DNA from: Plumapathes pennacea
Taxonomy: Eukaryota > Cnidaria > Anthozoa > Antipatharia > Myriopathidae
Length of the DNA stretch: 64,000 nucleotides
Direction of reading: 5' to 3'
Assembly (NCBI GenBank): GCA_964036295.1
Contig: OZ038470.1
Span: 12,405,578 to 12,469,577 of the forward strand
Part shown: piece after piece, positions 11,231 to 21,914 of the stretch
How positions within the stretch are numbered: position 1 is the first letter of the stretch
How the letters are laid out: each line of letters opens with the position of its first letter
The notes under the pieces: generated by a model
Seen by the model: only the letters and a program-made list of their open reading frames with translations
Databases searched by the model: none
Told to the model about the DNA's origin: nothing
Translations under genes and position numbers: made by a program

Positions 11231-13469
11231 CTTCTTCTATCGTATAAAGTCGATGTCTTCGAGGGTTACGATGCCATCTGACGCTTAAATCGGCTTCAAC
11301 AACAGAATCGTCGTCTTCAAAGAGCGGATTAAATGTCACATTGCTGCGCAGCTCTCTTTCAAACTCGTCATGATGCGAGCTATAGTTTCGTTTTCTGAGG
11401 GTCTGGGTACAACTCGCGGTGAAGCCTGAGCCTCGCCTCTTCACGTAAGCCGCAAAAGAAATTCTGGTCTGTATGTGGCTGACGTCATCGTAGCCAGGAG
11501 TGAACCTGATTGGTTTATGTTTCGGATCCTGACCGTGTCTTCTCTTCTGATTTCTTTGAAATTCGTGGAAATTACGTTTGTTCTCTTCAGGATACATTTC
11601 CTGGAATTCTCCGTTTTGATTTTTATACAAATTGTAGCTATGTTTTCGGAATAATCGCCTCCAAACTTTGGTTTTTGTTTTATTGGTCGTTCTGCTCTTC
11701 AACTCCTCAGCAGTGACGCGAGAAAACAGTTTTTCCTTTGAGAAAGTCTTACCTCGGCTTGAATCGTCTACTTGATCCTTGGTTAAATCACTTAGTCCTT
11801 CTTTAAATACAGATTCGTTTCGCATTTTCTGTAAGCTTTCAGATGGTATTTCGTTAATGTCACTTTCCTTGCATGACGTCATCGATCTCTCTCTCACTCT
11901 GTCATCCTTACCAAGTGACGTAGCACGTGTGTTTGGGTCTTCCGGCGTGTAGCATTCTGGGACCAGTTGGTCAGCATCCTTTTTTATCAAAACCTGCCCG
12001 CGCAGAATACAAGACCCGCGTGACTCCCCTGTTAGGACAAAAAAGAAAATAATTCATCAGTCAAAACAGTAATCGGGTATTTTCACAGCATCTTGAAGCT
12101 AAAGAGGTTCTTGAAAGTTGGCAATTCAACTCTTTCACTCCCAAGAGAGACCGATTTTCTCTTTTCAGTTTCTCACCAGAAATTTATCAGAAATTTATCA
12201 CACAGTTTGGAGAACTTGCTTTTAAAATAGGCCATTTCCGATAGGCAGTTTTTTTTTACTTGACTCCGAGCTGCACTAGACTCTTTCACTCCCAAGCTTG
12301 AATGTAGATGCCCTCAACAGTTCAGTTATATAAAGAAAGTGTAAGAGTGATGTAGTGCGAATAGACTATTTCCGAGATGTCTGTTGCCTCTGCTTTTCAA
12401 CCCGAGGCCCAGTGCGAAACTTTTCTCGTGAAAATTAGTTTGATTTGCGTAAAAATGAAAACTAATTTTCATAATAAAGGTTTCGCACTAGACCTCGCTT
12501 TGAAACAGAGGCAACAGGCATCTCGGAAATGGCCTATTCGTACTACATCACTCTTAGATATTCTTTATTTTGAGAGCATCTGCATTCAAGCTTGGGAGTG
12601 AAAGAGTCTAATGCAGCTCGGAGTCAATTAAAAAACTGTCCGTTTTCTTGATAAATATCACAAGAGAGAGCAGAAATCTGTTTCAAATTGCCCATCCCAA
12701 TAAATAACAGCGAAAGTCAGGAAGACAAAAAGGTTTTGGGATTAATCAGTGGCGTTCAGAACTGTAACGCTGCTTCAACAGGCCTGGTCACACAGGGCTC
12801 GCGCATGCTCACTTAAGAAAGCAGAGTTCGTTGGCAGAGCCTCCTTTCAAAGGAGGCTCTGCACGCATGGTAGCAAGAAGTACCAAGCTAAAGAAAAACA
12901 ATAAAATATAATTACTCACGCTTAATTTGTCGAATTGTTTGGCCATTTCTCCATTCCTGCTCAGAAACCTGTTCATAGAAACTAAACAAGGATTAAAATC
13001 AAACAGGGAAATACAGGTGCATAATCTATTGTTCTTATATTTTATCCGTATTACTTCATGTAACACAAATTGATGTGTCCTAAAAGACTGAATGATCACA
13101 TTAATAAGTAAATAAGTTCGGCTTATTTGCAATGTGTCTCTAAGGATTAAGTACTTGAAATAAATGTAATCTTTGTGCCGTTTGAATAATTTGATACAGA
13201 ATCACAGAAAGACACAGACAAACACAAAGTGTATCGCACAACACATATAGATTTTCCCTATTCATCAGTTTTGTGAATTTGAAATACACTACTGCCAGGA
13301 TTAATCTATTTGATACTGTCCATTTAGTTATATGAAGCAATAAGAACGACCTAAAACATAGGAAAAGGCAATCACGTCGCTCGCTTACTTTTCAAGAAAA
13401 AAGTCCTCCCTGTGGAAACACTTTCGCCACCATCGACGAAACATCTCCCACGAACTCCGTGATATCGGC
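11184..13469 (-). CDS. Unrecognised gene, three 3' exons (5' end not found)
   Basis: Exons on the minus strand: 13389-13469, 12920-12981 and 11184-12028, with phases 2 then 1 matching across both introns and good acceptors and donors. The first visible exon is Trp/Arg-rich (WEMFRRWWRKCF). The last exon encodes about 280 residues, hydrophilic with alternating basic and acidic stretches (VWRRLFRKHSYNLYKNQNG; NPLFEDDDSVVEADLSVRW; IEEEAEPEEYDHSLICSI at the end). I see no signal peptide, membrane span or catalytic motif. The composition would suit a cytoplasmic tail or an adaptor, but I do not recognise the family. Upstream exons presumably lie to the right of 13.47 kb and may have been disrupted by the rearranged segment starting near 14.06 kb. 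The stop (TAG at 11184-11186) lies inside a small repeat array. Confidence 0.6.
12236..12645. mobile_element. Foldback (palindromic) element in an intron
   Basis: A nearly complete inverted repeat. The left arm runs from 'ttgactccgagctgca' at 12260 through 'tctttcactcccaagcttg'. The right arm mirrors it with 'caagcttgggagtgaaagag' and 'tgcagctcggagtcaa' ending at 12627. The arms meet around 12440-12470. Outer poly-T/poly-A stretches extend the pairing. It has no coding capacity, and its terminal 'ctttcactccca' motif is shared with the shorter MITE family seen elsewhere in the window. Confidence 0.85.
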
Positions 13470-14055
13470 CTGACAGAAAATCAAGTTATCAGGCAAGCCA
13501 TAGATGCATGTTTTTTTCGACCCCGCCGCACGCTTTAGTAGCCAAACTGCTCAATCTAACCGAACGCTTGAAGACTCCGAAATGTTTGTGGGCCAGCTTA
13601 TTTTTTTTCTTTTCGCAGAAAGTAAATGCTATTACAATATTGTTATCATTTCAGTTTGTCGCAGATTTTTGTGCCAACAGATGCATAATTTATTATATCA
13701 GATAGGAATATATTTCACATTTGTTTTGATTCGGAGGCACATTTGTTTCATCGTCTTTCAAAACACAACAAAGCATAAATTAAGACAATCCAAATGTTGC
13801 CGTAAAGCCGGTTATGACTACATGCATGATTGGACAGTACTTCTAAAAAAAAAAAGCTTTGTTTTAAACATTGTTATTCAAAACAGTTTTACATCGCCTT
13901 CTGTAAAATTAAAATTAGGGTAACGACAGCGCCAATCACGTCATCAAAAAGGAAAAGAAAAATAACTCATCACATCACACACAGTGCGGTTTCAAAGTTA
14001 CAAAAAGAAATGTAAACTTATTAAGAAAAGAGAGAAACAGTTGGCTCACACTGTT
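13470..14055. other. No gene supported
   Basis: Open frames on the plus strand here lack splice logic or motifs. Upstream exons of the preceding minus-strand gene could be hidden here, but I could not find one with matching phase. Confidence 0.4.
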
Positions 14056-14059
14056 TTAA

Positions 14060-15006
14060 AGCACTATCAATGCAGCTGGATAGTGCAGTACATGACATAT
14101 CAGCAAACTTTAGCACCTTATTGTGTACCGAGAAAAATTTCGAAGCAAGAGTGGACAGAAGTAACGGTAGGCCAGTAGTTAGACTTTGTTGACGGTCGGT
14201 CTTGAAGACGACACCTAGGACTTTACGACATTTACGAAATGTTGTTTATTTTCCTGCTTCTTAAAATGCTTTTCAAACTTCAAGTACCCTCAACGGATCA
14301 CAACAGGGAAAACGTGTCACATTGAGCATTTGATTATAAACAAAAAAACAAAAAAAGGGGTACTCCGCATAGCGACACAAATTGCAAAACAAATTAAAAA
14401 TAATTACATTCCAGTGGTTGAGGGTGCATGTTAGTCGTGTTGAAGGGGCCCTAACAACCACATTCCTTTGTGCGCCGAAATCTTTGATCCTCCCCTTTTA
14501 GGCCCCCAGAATATCGAAATATGAATTAGCAATCCATTTCCCTTCGTTTGAGACCAAGGGTATTAGTTTCTTTTTGCTTAAAAGTGTTACTTACCTACCG
14601 TAATTTGTTATTTATTTACACGGCTACGTTATTTTTCGCGTTGGGCTTCGAATTTTACACGTTTCTAAACGTGAACAAATACATTGAATTGGCTGAGAGG
14701 GCACCTTTAATGTAAAGTTTTTCTTCTAAATCTGTAGATTTTCTGTTTTGTCTATGCAAACAAAGTTTAATACGGAACATATCCGTTGTTAATGGAAACA
14801 AAAGTACGCATTCTAGTGGTTTCAATCAACTACAGAATATACAATATGCAAATTACAAGCGACTTTGTTCTGTAACAAGATTTGGTAACACTGGCTGACA
14901 ACAATTGCTCAACAAGCAGCAAATGTTCCACAAAGACTATCAAGCAGGAATGCTTACAAAGAAGATACACTGAAATAGCCACAAAAAGACTAAGTGCTCA
15001 GTCGCC
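14060..15006 (-). repeat. Inverted copy of the MGQ-array spacer
   Basis: Read on the minus strand, this segment matches the spacer that follows each MGQ gene (compare 19240-20200). It includes the 'gcaggaatgcttacaaagaa' stretch, the 'actagaatgcgtacttttg' region, the 'aggcccccagaat' block and the 'ccctgttgtgatccgttgag' end. No MGQ gene is attached. It abuts the duplicated USP48 segment at about 15007. Confidence 0.85.
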
Positions 15007-15244
15007 TTACAGCCAATGTCTGCCATACAGACACCCAGTTCCTTAGAGATAGTTTTACTTTGTATCTTAATCATAGTTACTCGTGCACTGAAACAAGAAA
15101 TGATCACCGAGTTGATTTACCTCTGAGCATCCAAAGACTTCAGCGCCTCTGTCAAAAATTTGTGGTCGTCTGCCAGTCGCGCTTGAAACCTGATTTGCTT
15201 GCATCTGTATCGGACACACTCCATACACATGGAGTCACTGGAAA

Positions 15245-15425
15245 GAAGGAAGCAAGTAAGAAACAAAGAAAGAAGGAAAGAAAAAGGAAAAAAGGAAAAA
15301 AGGAAAAAAGAAAAAGAAAAAAAAAACAGAAAAAAGAAAAAAAAAAAAAAACAGAAAGGAAATATAGGAAGGGAGAAAAAAGAGAGAAGAAGACAGAGAA
15401 AAAGAAGCAAGAAAGAGGGAAGAAC
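15245..15425. repeat. Polypurine AAAGG/AAAAAG tract
   Basis: About 180 bp of almost pure purine on the plus strand. The same place in the parental copy at 59.58-59.64 kb is much shorter, so the tract expanded after duplication or contracted in the parent. Confidence 0.9.
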
Positions 15426-15618
15426 AGAACAAAAGAAGTGCGTATATTCGTAAATTAAATTTCTAAGACCTCAGAAATAGCAAGTGAAGTTCATCACTGA
15501 CCTCTCTATGCGAGGGTGTCCGCCATACTTAAGGAATATTTGTTCCGCCTGCAAAACAAATAGTTAACGAATGGGGTGTAAAATGTCTAGAAATACTGGT
15601 GAAAAGCCATGGGAAAGG

Positions 15619-15783
15619 CAGTGCTCGACATTAACGGTTGCCCGCTTGCCCGGGGCAACCAAAACTTTTGGTCGGGCAGGTAAATTCTGGGCCGGGCAAC
15701 TAGAAATTATAAAACTTTCTATTGCTTGAAGTCAATCTACAGTCCGAAGGGCAACCAACCTAAAACTTTAATGTCGAGCACTG
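15619..15783. mobile_element. 165-bp MITE with 16-bp perfect terminal inverted repeats
   Basis: The termini are CAGTGCTCGACATTAA and its exact reverse complement. Flanks repeat AAAGG (5 bp, or 7 bp if the border is drawn one base in). The parental USP48 intron at about 59796 carries the uninterrupted target. CAGTG...CACTG ends resemble hAT-type MITEs, but the target duplication is shorter than the usual 8 bp. Confidence 0.88.
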
Positions 15784-16307
15784 AAAGGCTTGAAAAGATG
15801 AACAGCAGAGGAAAATACAGTAGCTTGTAGAATTCTGTTATGGTAGAAACATACGATAAGGCATATTATTATATGACTGTGACATAGTTTACCATATAAG
15901 GTCACAAAAGCGGCCGGTCTGCGACGGTATTGCGCACCAAAAGCGTAGTTTCACTGCACAAAACAGGTTTAGACGTGTTTTCGTTGTAATAAACCGGTTT
16001 TATCTTTAAGATTACAAATGAGATACCTACAGCCGTTTTACTAATCCCTTTTGCGTTCTGTACTTGATCAGGATCCAGTCTGAGACATGAAAAAATTCAC
16101 CATTTAGAAAACAAAGCTGTTTTCAGATGACAAAACTACCAAAGTAATTACAATGCTAATCACAAAGGCTGCAAGAAAACAATTTCACCAACCAGAAGCC
16201 AAAGTAAGTTGAAACTGGCTTCACTGTGAAGCAAAGACCAATCAGCAGTGCGAGAACACTATTGTCACTTACTTACTTGCGTGCGCAGATCGCAATTTGG
16301 TGTTATT

Positions 16308-18232
16308 GTGAATAGTTTTAAGCATGGCAATGGCCTTTTGTTTCTTCCGATTTACAGATAGCTTGTCCAATCCAAGCATACTAAGCAGTAAGCTAGAATT
16401 TGTGTCATAGCTGGATTTAGTTATTACTCTGGCAGCGCGATGGTGTAGTTTCTGGAGTTTCTCACTATCCTGAAGGCTTAAGCCGTCCCAAACTGAGCTA
16501 CAGTAGGTGAAATGTGGCTCAATTAGGGATTTATATATTTTATGTGCAATGCTCATAGAAATAAATGGTCTTACGCGCTTAAGTGCACCGATGCCAGAGG
16601 AAATCTTTTTAGAAATCTCGGTAGTATGCCTTTTCCAGGACAAGTTATCGTCTATATATAACCCCAGGGACCTAGTGTAGTTTACTTAATTTATTGTCTT
16701 CCCCTCCATATGGATGTCGATGGTACAATCACTGTCAGGTTGAGCCTGTAGTTTTTGTCGAGAGCTAATGACCATAAATTCGGTTTTGGTAACATTAAGC
16801 CTGAGCTTGTTTGCTTTGAGCCAGAGATTTACTCGAGCTAGCTCTAGATTAATTTTTGTTTCGAGATCAAACTGCTTTGAAGCAACGACGCTAACGCTTG
16901 TATCATCGGCAAACATTCTGGGGGAGCCCTTATCCAAGCAGTTTGGCAAGTCATTTATGTAAATCAAGAAGAGAAGAGGACCAATTATCGACCCTTGGGG
17001 TACTCCAAAGGTGATTGGGCTTGCACTTGATAAGTGGCCATTTACGTAACATTTTTGACTTCTATTTGTCAGATATGAGTGGAACCATGTTAGGGCGTTC
17101 CGGTGGATTCCATATTTAGACAATTTTTGTAAGATAATGCTATGATCTATAGTATCGAAGGCCTTTTTTAGGTCAATGAATATTACACCGTTTAGGAGAC
17201 CCTTGTCGATGTTGACACTCCAGCTGTTGGTGGCTTCGAGTAAGGCTGTGTGTGTGCTGTGAAGTGAACGGAACCCTGATTGGCAGTTTGTTAGTAAGCT
17301 GTTGTCGTTGAAATATTTTTATAGCTGGTCATAGATAATTTTTTCAAATATCTTGGCAACAATTGGTATGACCGATATAGGCCGGTAGTTGCTTGGGTCA
17401 GACTTTGTACCTTTCTTAAAAATGGGAGAAACTCTAGCTAATTTCCAGTCGGTAGGAAAGATACCCACTTGGATCGATTGATTAAAGATGTGCGTCAGAG
17501 AAGGAGCGACAACATCGGCGGCGATTTTCAAAAGTTTACATGTAATTTTGTCCAGTCCCGTTGCCTTTCTTCCGTTTATGCCATGTAGTAATTTGGTGAC
17601 TTCTCTAACATCAATTTGCGTGAAAGAAAAAGTTTTTTCGGTGGTGTTCACATAGCTGAGAGGGTCAACATCTGTTCTAGGTATCTCTTGGGCTAACTTT
17701 GGCCCTATGTTGGTGAAATGTGAGTTGAGATTCTCAGCTATGTCCGCGGGGTTGTTGACAGCTTGGTCACCTGTTTTGATTTCGGGAATTGTAGTTGATT
17801 TGTTTTTGCGAGATTGGAGTTCATTAATTAACTTCCAGGTTTTTCGAGGATCTTTCTTGCTGGCATCTAGATTTTCAACAAAGTATTTGCGCTTTGCTCG
17901 CTTAACGTCATTTCTGGCCTTTTTATATCGAACTCAAGACTCTTGGTTATTTGTTGACCGCGCAAGCTTCTTTTTTAAGAGATCCTTTTTGTGCATTTTA
18001 GTTATCAACTCTTTAGTAACCCACGGGGACTTTTTGTTACTAGATTTTATTGTCCTCAGAGGAGCATATTTGTCTATAGAGCTCATTAGGAGGTGTTTCC
18101 ATGCATTCCACATGTCATTTGGGTTTCTGCTTGAGGAGACCCCATTGCAATCATTTTGTTTAAGGTCACATAGAAAATTTTCCTTGTCAAAGTTTTTAAA
18201 CTGTCTCTTCTTAATAATTCTGTGAACACATT
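16308..18232 (-). pseudogene. CR1/L2-type non-LTR retrotransposon fragment (reverse transcriptase)
   Basis: One minus-strand frame runs through the whole segment and is broken only by in-frame stops near 17934, 17319 and 16686. Visible in order are a pre-RT linker, the RT palm (GRKATGLDKITCKLLK; ARVSPIFKKG; NYRPISVIPIVAKIFEK), VPQGSIIGPLLFLIYINDLP, the catalytic FADD box (MFADDTSVSV), the thumb, and the domain with HFTYCSSVWDGL. The endonuclease region and the true 3' end are missing. The last coding residues before the stop at 16269 come from the flanking USP48-derived DNA. It is therefore an internal fragment wedged exactly between two duplicated segments, not a normal 5'-truncated insertion. 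It is inactive. Confidence 0.9.
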
Positions 18233-18424
18233 GAGATTGGAACCTGCGGATTGTATTTCCTGTGGTTAGGAACAATTGAGCTGCCGAAGTGTAGAAACGT
18301 AATTAATTTTACTCATGTTAATGTATAGAAAGAGAGTTTTGCAAGTTATCCACGACACAGCTGAAGTCCATCAACCGACAACAGGTCGCTTCATCAAAGA
18401 GGAAGAAACGTTTGCAGTTTCACA

Positions 18425-19151
18425 ATGGGACAAACTATATCTCATGCCATAAAAGAGAGCGAAGAAAAAAACGAGAAAGAAGTCAAAGAGATACTCGAAA
18501 CATTGCAGACGCTGCTTCGTAACAAAGTGGACGCTGTGTCATCAAAGCTAGAGCTTGAAGCGATGGAAGATCAGCGACTGCCCATCGTAGCTGTGGTGGA
18601 CAACAATTCCAAGTTCTCTGTGAATGTCAAAAGTGTTCCCTCGAAAGATGTCGGAGAAATGATTGATAGCATATTCTCTGGCAAGTTTTTTGATGGCTTG
18701 AAGAAACTGGTGACATTGGCCCTGAACGAATTTCTTGGTAATATGTCTGCTGGTGAACAGGAGATGAATACATTCACGGTGGTGTTCTCCAACAACAGCT
18801 TGCTTCGCGTGGACTACATGATGTACAAGTACCAGTTCGAGTCCCATGGACTGATGGACAAATACGAGAGTGGTTTCTGCTACTTTGCCCAAATTGGTGT
18901 GCTGGACATGGAGAAAGTGAACCGTGCTGTACGAACTGACGAAGTCTGTGGGATCACAGAACATAAAAGAGGTCACTGAGCATCTGATGGAAATCGCCGA
19001 GTTCGCTAAGAAGCTGTACGAAGTGTTGCGCATCCTGAGGAAACAGAACGTCGGCGTTGGGCAGTTAACAGATAAGAAGCAAGGTGATGATGATGACGGC
19101 AAGGAATCTTCTGGAAGCGGCACTTCAAACAAATACACTGCAATGTTGTAG
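18425..19151 (+). pseudogene. MGQ family copy 1 (8-bp deletion frameshift)
   Basis: Starts MGQTISHAIKESEEKNEK, then follows the family through the core (LPIVAVVDNNSKFSVNVKSV, NNSLLRVDYMMYKYQFESHG, GFCYFAQIGVLDMEKVNR). Other copies have 'cgtcaggtcatgctg' after this point; here eight bases are missing, so the frame ends at 18979. The remaining third continues in another frame to 19151. Upstream, the common promoter block is cut off at 18233 by the retrotransposon fragment, so the copy has lost both frame and most of its promoter. It has no hAT-like insertion downstream, which makes it the empty-site reference for that element. Confidence 0.88.
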
Positions 19152-20292
19152 TGACTTAATGTTTCTTTTCTTCTTTTTTAATGCCACTGAAATAATTGGA
19201 TAGTGAAATATAGGACATTGTATTTGCATGACTATTGTAGGTAAGGCGACTGAGCCCTTAGTCTTCTTGTGGCTATTTCAGTGTATCTTCTTTGTAAGCA
19301 TTCCTGCTTGATAGTCTTTGTGGAACATTTGCTGCTTGTTGAGCAACTGTTGTCAGCCAGTGTTACCAAACCTTGTTACAGAACAAAGTCGCTTATAATT
19401 TGCATATTGTATATTCTGTAGTTGATTGAAACCACTAGAATGCGTACTTTTGTTTCCATTGACAACGGATATGTTCCGTATTAAAGCTTTGTTTGCATAG
19501 ACAAAACAGAAAATGTACAAATTTAGAGGAAAAACTTTGACAAGTTTTTGTGTACACTAGCAAATTTCGCATGTGACAAGTTTTCCTTGTCATAAAAAAG
19601 CTAGTACGCCAGCTTTTCAGCAAATGCATTTGTCACAGAAAATTTGCCCAAATTTTCTCATGTACACGAGCAAAAAAAACTTGTCGCAGAAAACTTGTCA
19701 TAGAAAACTTGCTCGTGTGCATGGGGCTTAACATGCACCCCCTACCACTGGAATGTAATTAGTTTTAATTTGTTTTGCAATTTGTGTCGCTATGCGGAGT
19801 ATCCCCCTTAGACCTTTTTGTGGTTTTGTTTGGCTAAAAATATACAGTTACTTGGACACTGAAATCTTAGGACATCGGCCAATGACTATCCGTCAACTAA
19901 CTGAACCTCTAAACAAACGCCAAAAGATAGAGTTGAAAACTGATGCGACCCGTGCATTTCCTGTATTTTTTTTTTTTTTTTTGTATATAATCAAATGCTC
20001 ATTGTGACACGTTTTCCCTGTTGTGATCCGTTGAGGGTACTTGAAGTTTGAAAAGCATTTAAGAAGCAGGAAAATATACAGCATTTCGTAAATGTCGTAA
20101 GGTCCTAGGAGTTAGAGACCGACTGCATGTCAACAGAGTCTAACTACTGGAGTTACTTTAGTCTACTCTTCGAAATTTTTCTCTGTACACAATAAAGTGT
20201 TAAAGTTTGATGATATTTCTTACACTCCACTGTCCATCAGCATTGATATTGTTTTAAAAACGTATGAGCCAACTGTGGCTCTTTTTTTTAAT

Positions 20293-21530
20293 CCCCGAAC
20301 GAAGTGAGGGAAATACTCACGACGCTAATGCAGTAGTATTATCGCCTTATCGGTGACTCCAAGCGTGTCGCCATCTCGAAATCTAATGTTCGTGTGTTTG
20401 TGTGTTTGTGTGTGCGATACGACCTCGTCCCAAGGCCCTCCGCGTCGAGCGACCACAGCAGGCGAGGTTACATCGGCAGCTTAACTGTAAACCGCCATTT
20501 TCTTGGTGACATGCGGTAGAGTACGAACTGAAGTGATTTTGTACAAGAAGATGCAGATACAAGGCCAAGCAGTTCGACGGACGGCTGTAAATTGCCCGGA
20601 TATTTTGCCAGTGCATGGGAGGGTGCACTGGTTTTCAAAGCTATTTCAGAGTGCCTTCGTGCAAGATTGTATCATCCGATTCCTGACATGTTTGCATAAT
20701 TTCATTGACAGTCTGACACATGCTGTGAAGTTTTGTCGCCGCGTTTGTTGACACACTGTATTCAAGGATAAAATGTAACCGGGTTAAAATGCTTTTGCTT
20801 TTTGAAGGCTATTAAAGTAGAAAATATCCGGCCATTGCTTTCCAAATTAAACAATAATTATGTCTACTAGCGGGACCCCCGTAAGATACTCGCTCAACAC
20901 AATCGGACTTTGTATTATTTAGTGATCGGGTTTGCTCGCTCAATAAAATCGGACCTTGTATTATTTAGTGACTTGGTTTCTTTTTTCTGTCAAAGATTTT
21001 AAATCGTCAAACGCAGTTTGAAAAGTTGTTGTGTTCAAAATCGAATCCCTGCCAAAATTCACACGATTCCGAGACTTCGAAAGCGTGTAAACAAGCGAAT
21101 CGCTTTGACGGTTCTAAATTTGGCACACACACAAAAAAAAAACAAACATACACGTATGTGGTTAGGATAAAGCATTGGCTGGAGAAATCGCGGCTTTTCT
21201 TGAAATTCATAAAAATTTCGGTGTCCAAGATCGACTTTGCTTGGCTTTCAAGCCTCGGGAGTATTCTGTAGTTGCGTGTAAATGTTTTCTCAGCGAATTT
21301 TGAAGTTCAGCTAGTGTCTACGAAAATTGCAGACTATGCACGTTGTCTGAACTAAACCAGACTGCCGTGTGACAAAGATTTTTTTTAGCGGCCGACTGGT
21401 GACGTCGCTACACAGCCGTGGTTTGCAAAAAAAAATTTAAATAATCTCCGAACGGAAAATAAACAAGAATCCCGCTTTCCGAAAACCCACTACTGAGCGA
21501 GGGGATATCTGCGATTATCGTATTTCTAGT
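20293..21530. other. Unclassified ~1.24-kb insertion in the spacer between copies 1 and 2
   Basis: Other units run directly from the poly-T 'gtggctctttttttta' into 'aaggtatttctggaatt'. Here 1.24 kb separates the two. It begins 'atccccgaacgaagtgaggg' and ends near 'gagcgaggggat', giving only about 6 bp of terminal inversion. I see no coding sequence or transposase. It could be a decayed transposon or the ancestral spacer lost in later units. Confidence 0.55.
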
Positions 21531-21914
21531 AAGGTATTTCTGGAATTATAGTAATTGCTGATGAATTTTCAATCGTTTCAATAGGAGTAAAGTCTAGTCG
21601 CAATTTTGCGACTGCCAGGGAAGTTTTAGTCGCAAGTGATAGTATTTTGGTCGCATTTGCGACCGTATCGGTGGCAGTTTCGAGCCCTGCAATACTATTA
21701 TTTTCGTGACCAAAATATTTGAGATTGGAACCTGCGGATTGTATTTCCTGTGGTTAGGAACAATTGAGCTGCCGAAGTGTAGAAACGTAATTAATCTTAC
21801 TCATGTTAATGTGTATAGAAAGAGAGTTTTGCAAGTTATCCACGACACAGCTGAAGTCCATCAACCGACAACAGGTCGCTTCATCAAAGAGGAAGAAACG
21901 TTCGCAGTTTCACA
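21531..21914 (+). promoter_or_regulatory. Shared MGQ-family upstream block with GTCGCA palindromes
   Basis: The same ~385 bp precedes copies 2, 3 (24899-25282), 4 (27435-27821), 6 (33999-34385) and, inverted, copy 5 (31560-31945). It contains GTCGCAATTTTGCGAC, GGTCGCATTTGCGACC and further GTCGCA half-sites, then about 190 bp of probable 5' leader ending 'cgcagtttcacaATG'. The palindromes could be transcription-factor sites, or the ends of an old MITE (the block contains CAGGGCTCGAAA in reverse). No TATA box is clear. Confidence 0.5.

Larger units (their letters stand above)
15007..16307 (-). pseudogene. Segmental duplication of three internal USP48 exons
   Basis: Nearly identical to 59343-60630. 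It holds intact copies of three USP48 exons with their splice sites: 16031-16079, 15502-15548 and 15121-15237. Exon lengths (49, 47, 117 nt) equal those of the parent, and coding changes are few (one Ala-to-Gly in the 49-nt exon). No other USP48 exons flank it, so it cannot make USP48. The copy differs from the parent by an expanded AAAGG-type purine tract (15245-15420), an inserted 165-bp MITE, and the absence of a TA-flanked MITE present in the parent. Confidence 0.9.

Noticed and set aside
18548-19138. Long minus-strand frames opposite MGQ genes (for example MYLFEVPLPEDS...)
   Set aside because: They mirror the conserved plus-strand coding sequence in every copy and have no independent start or motif.
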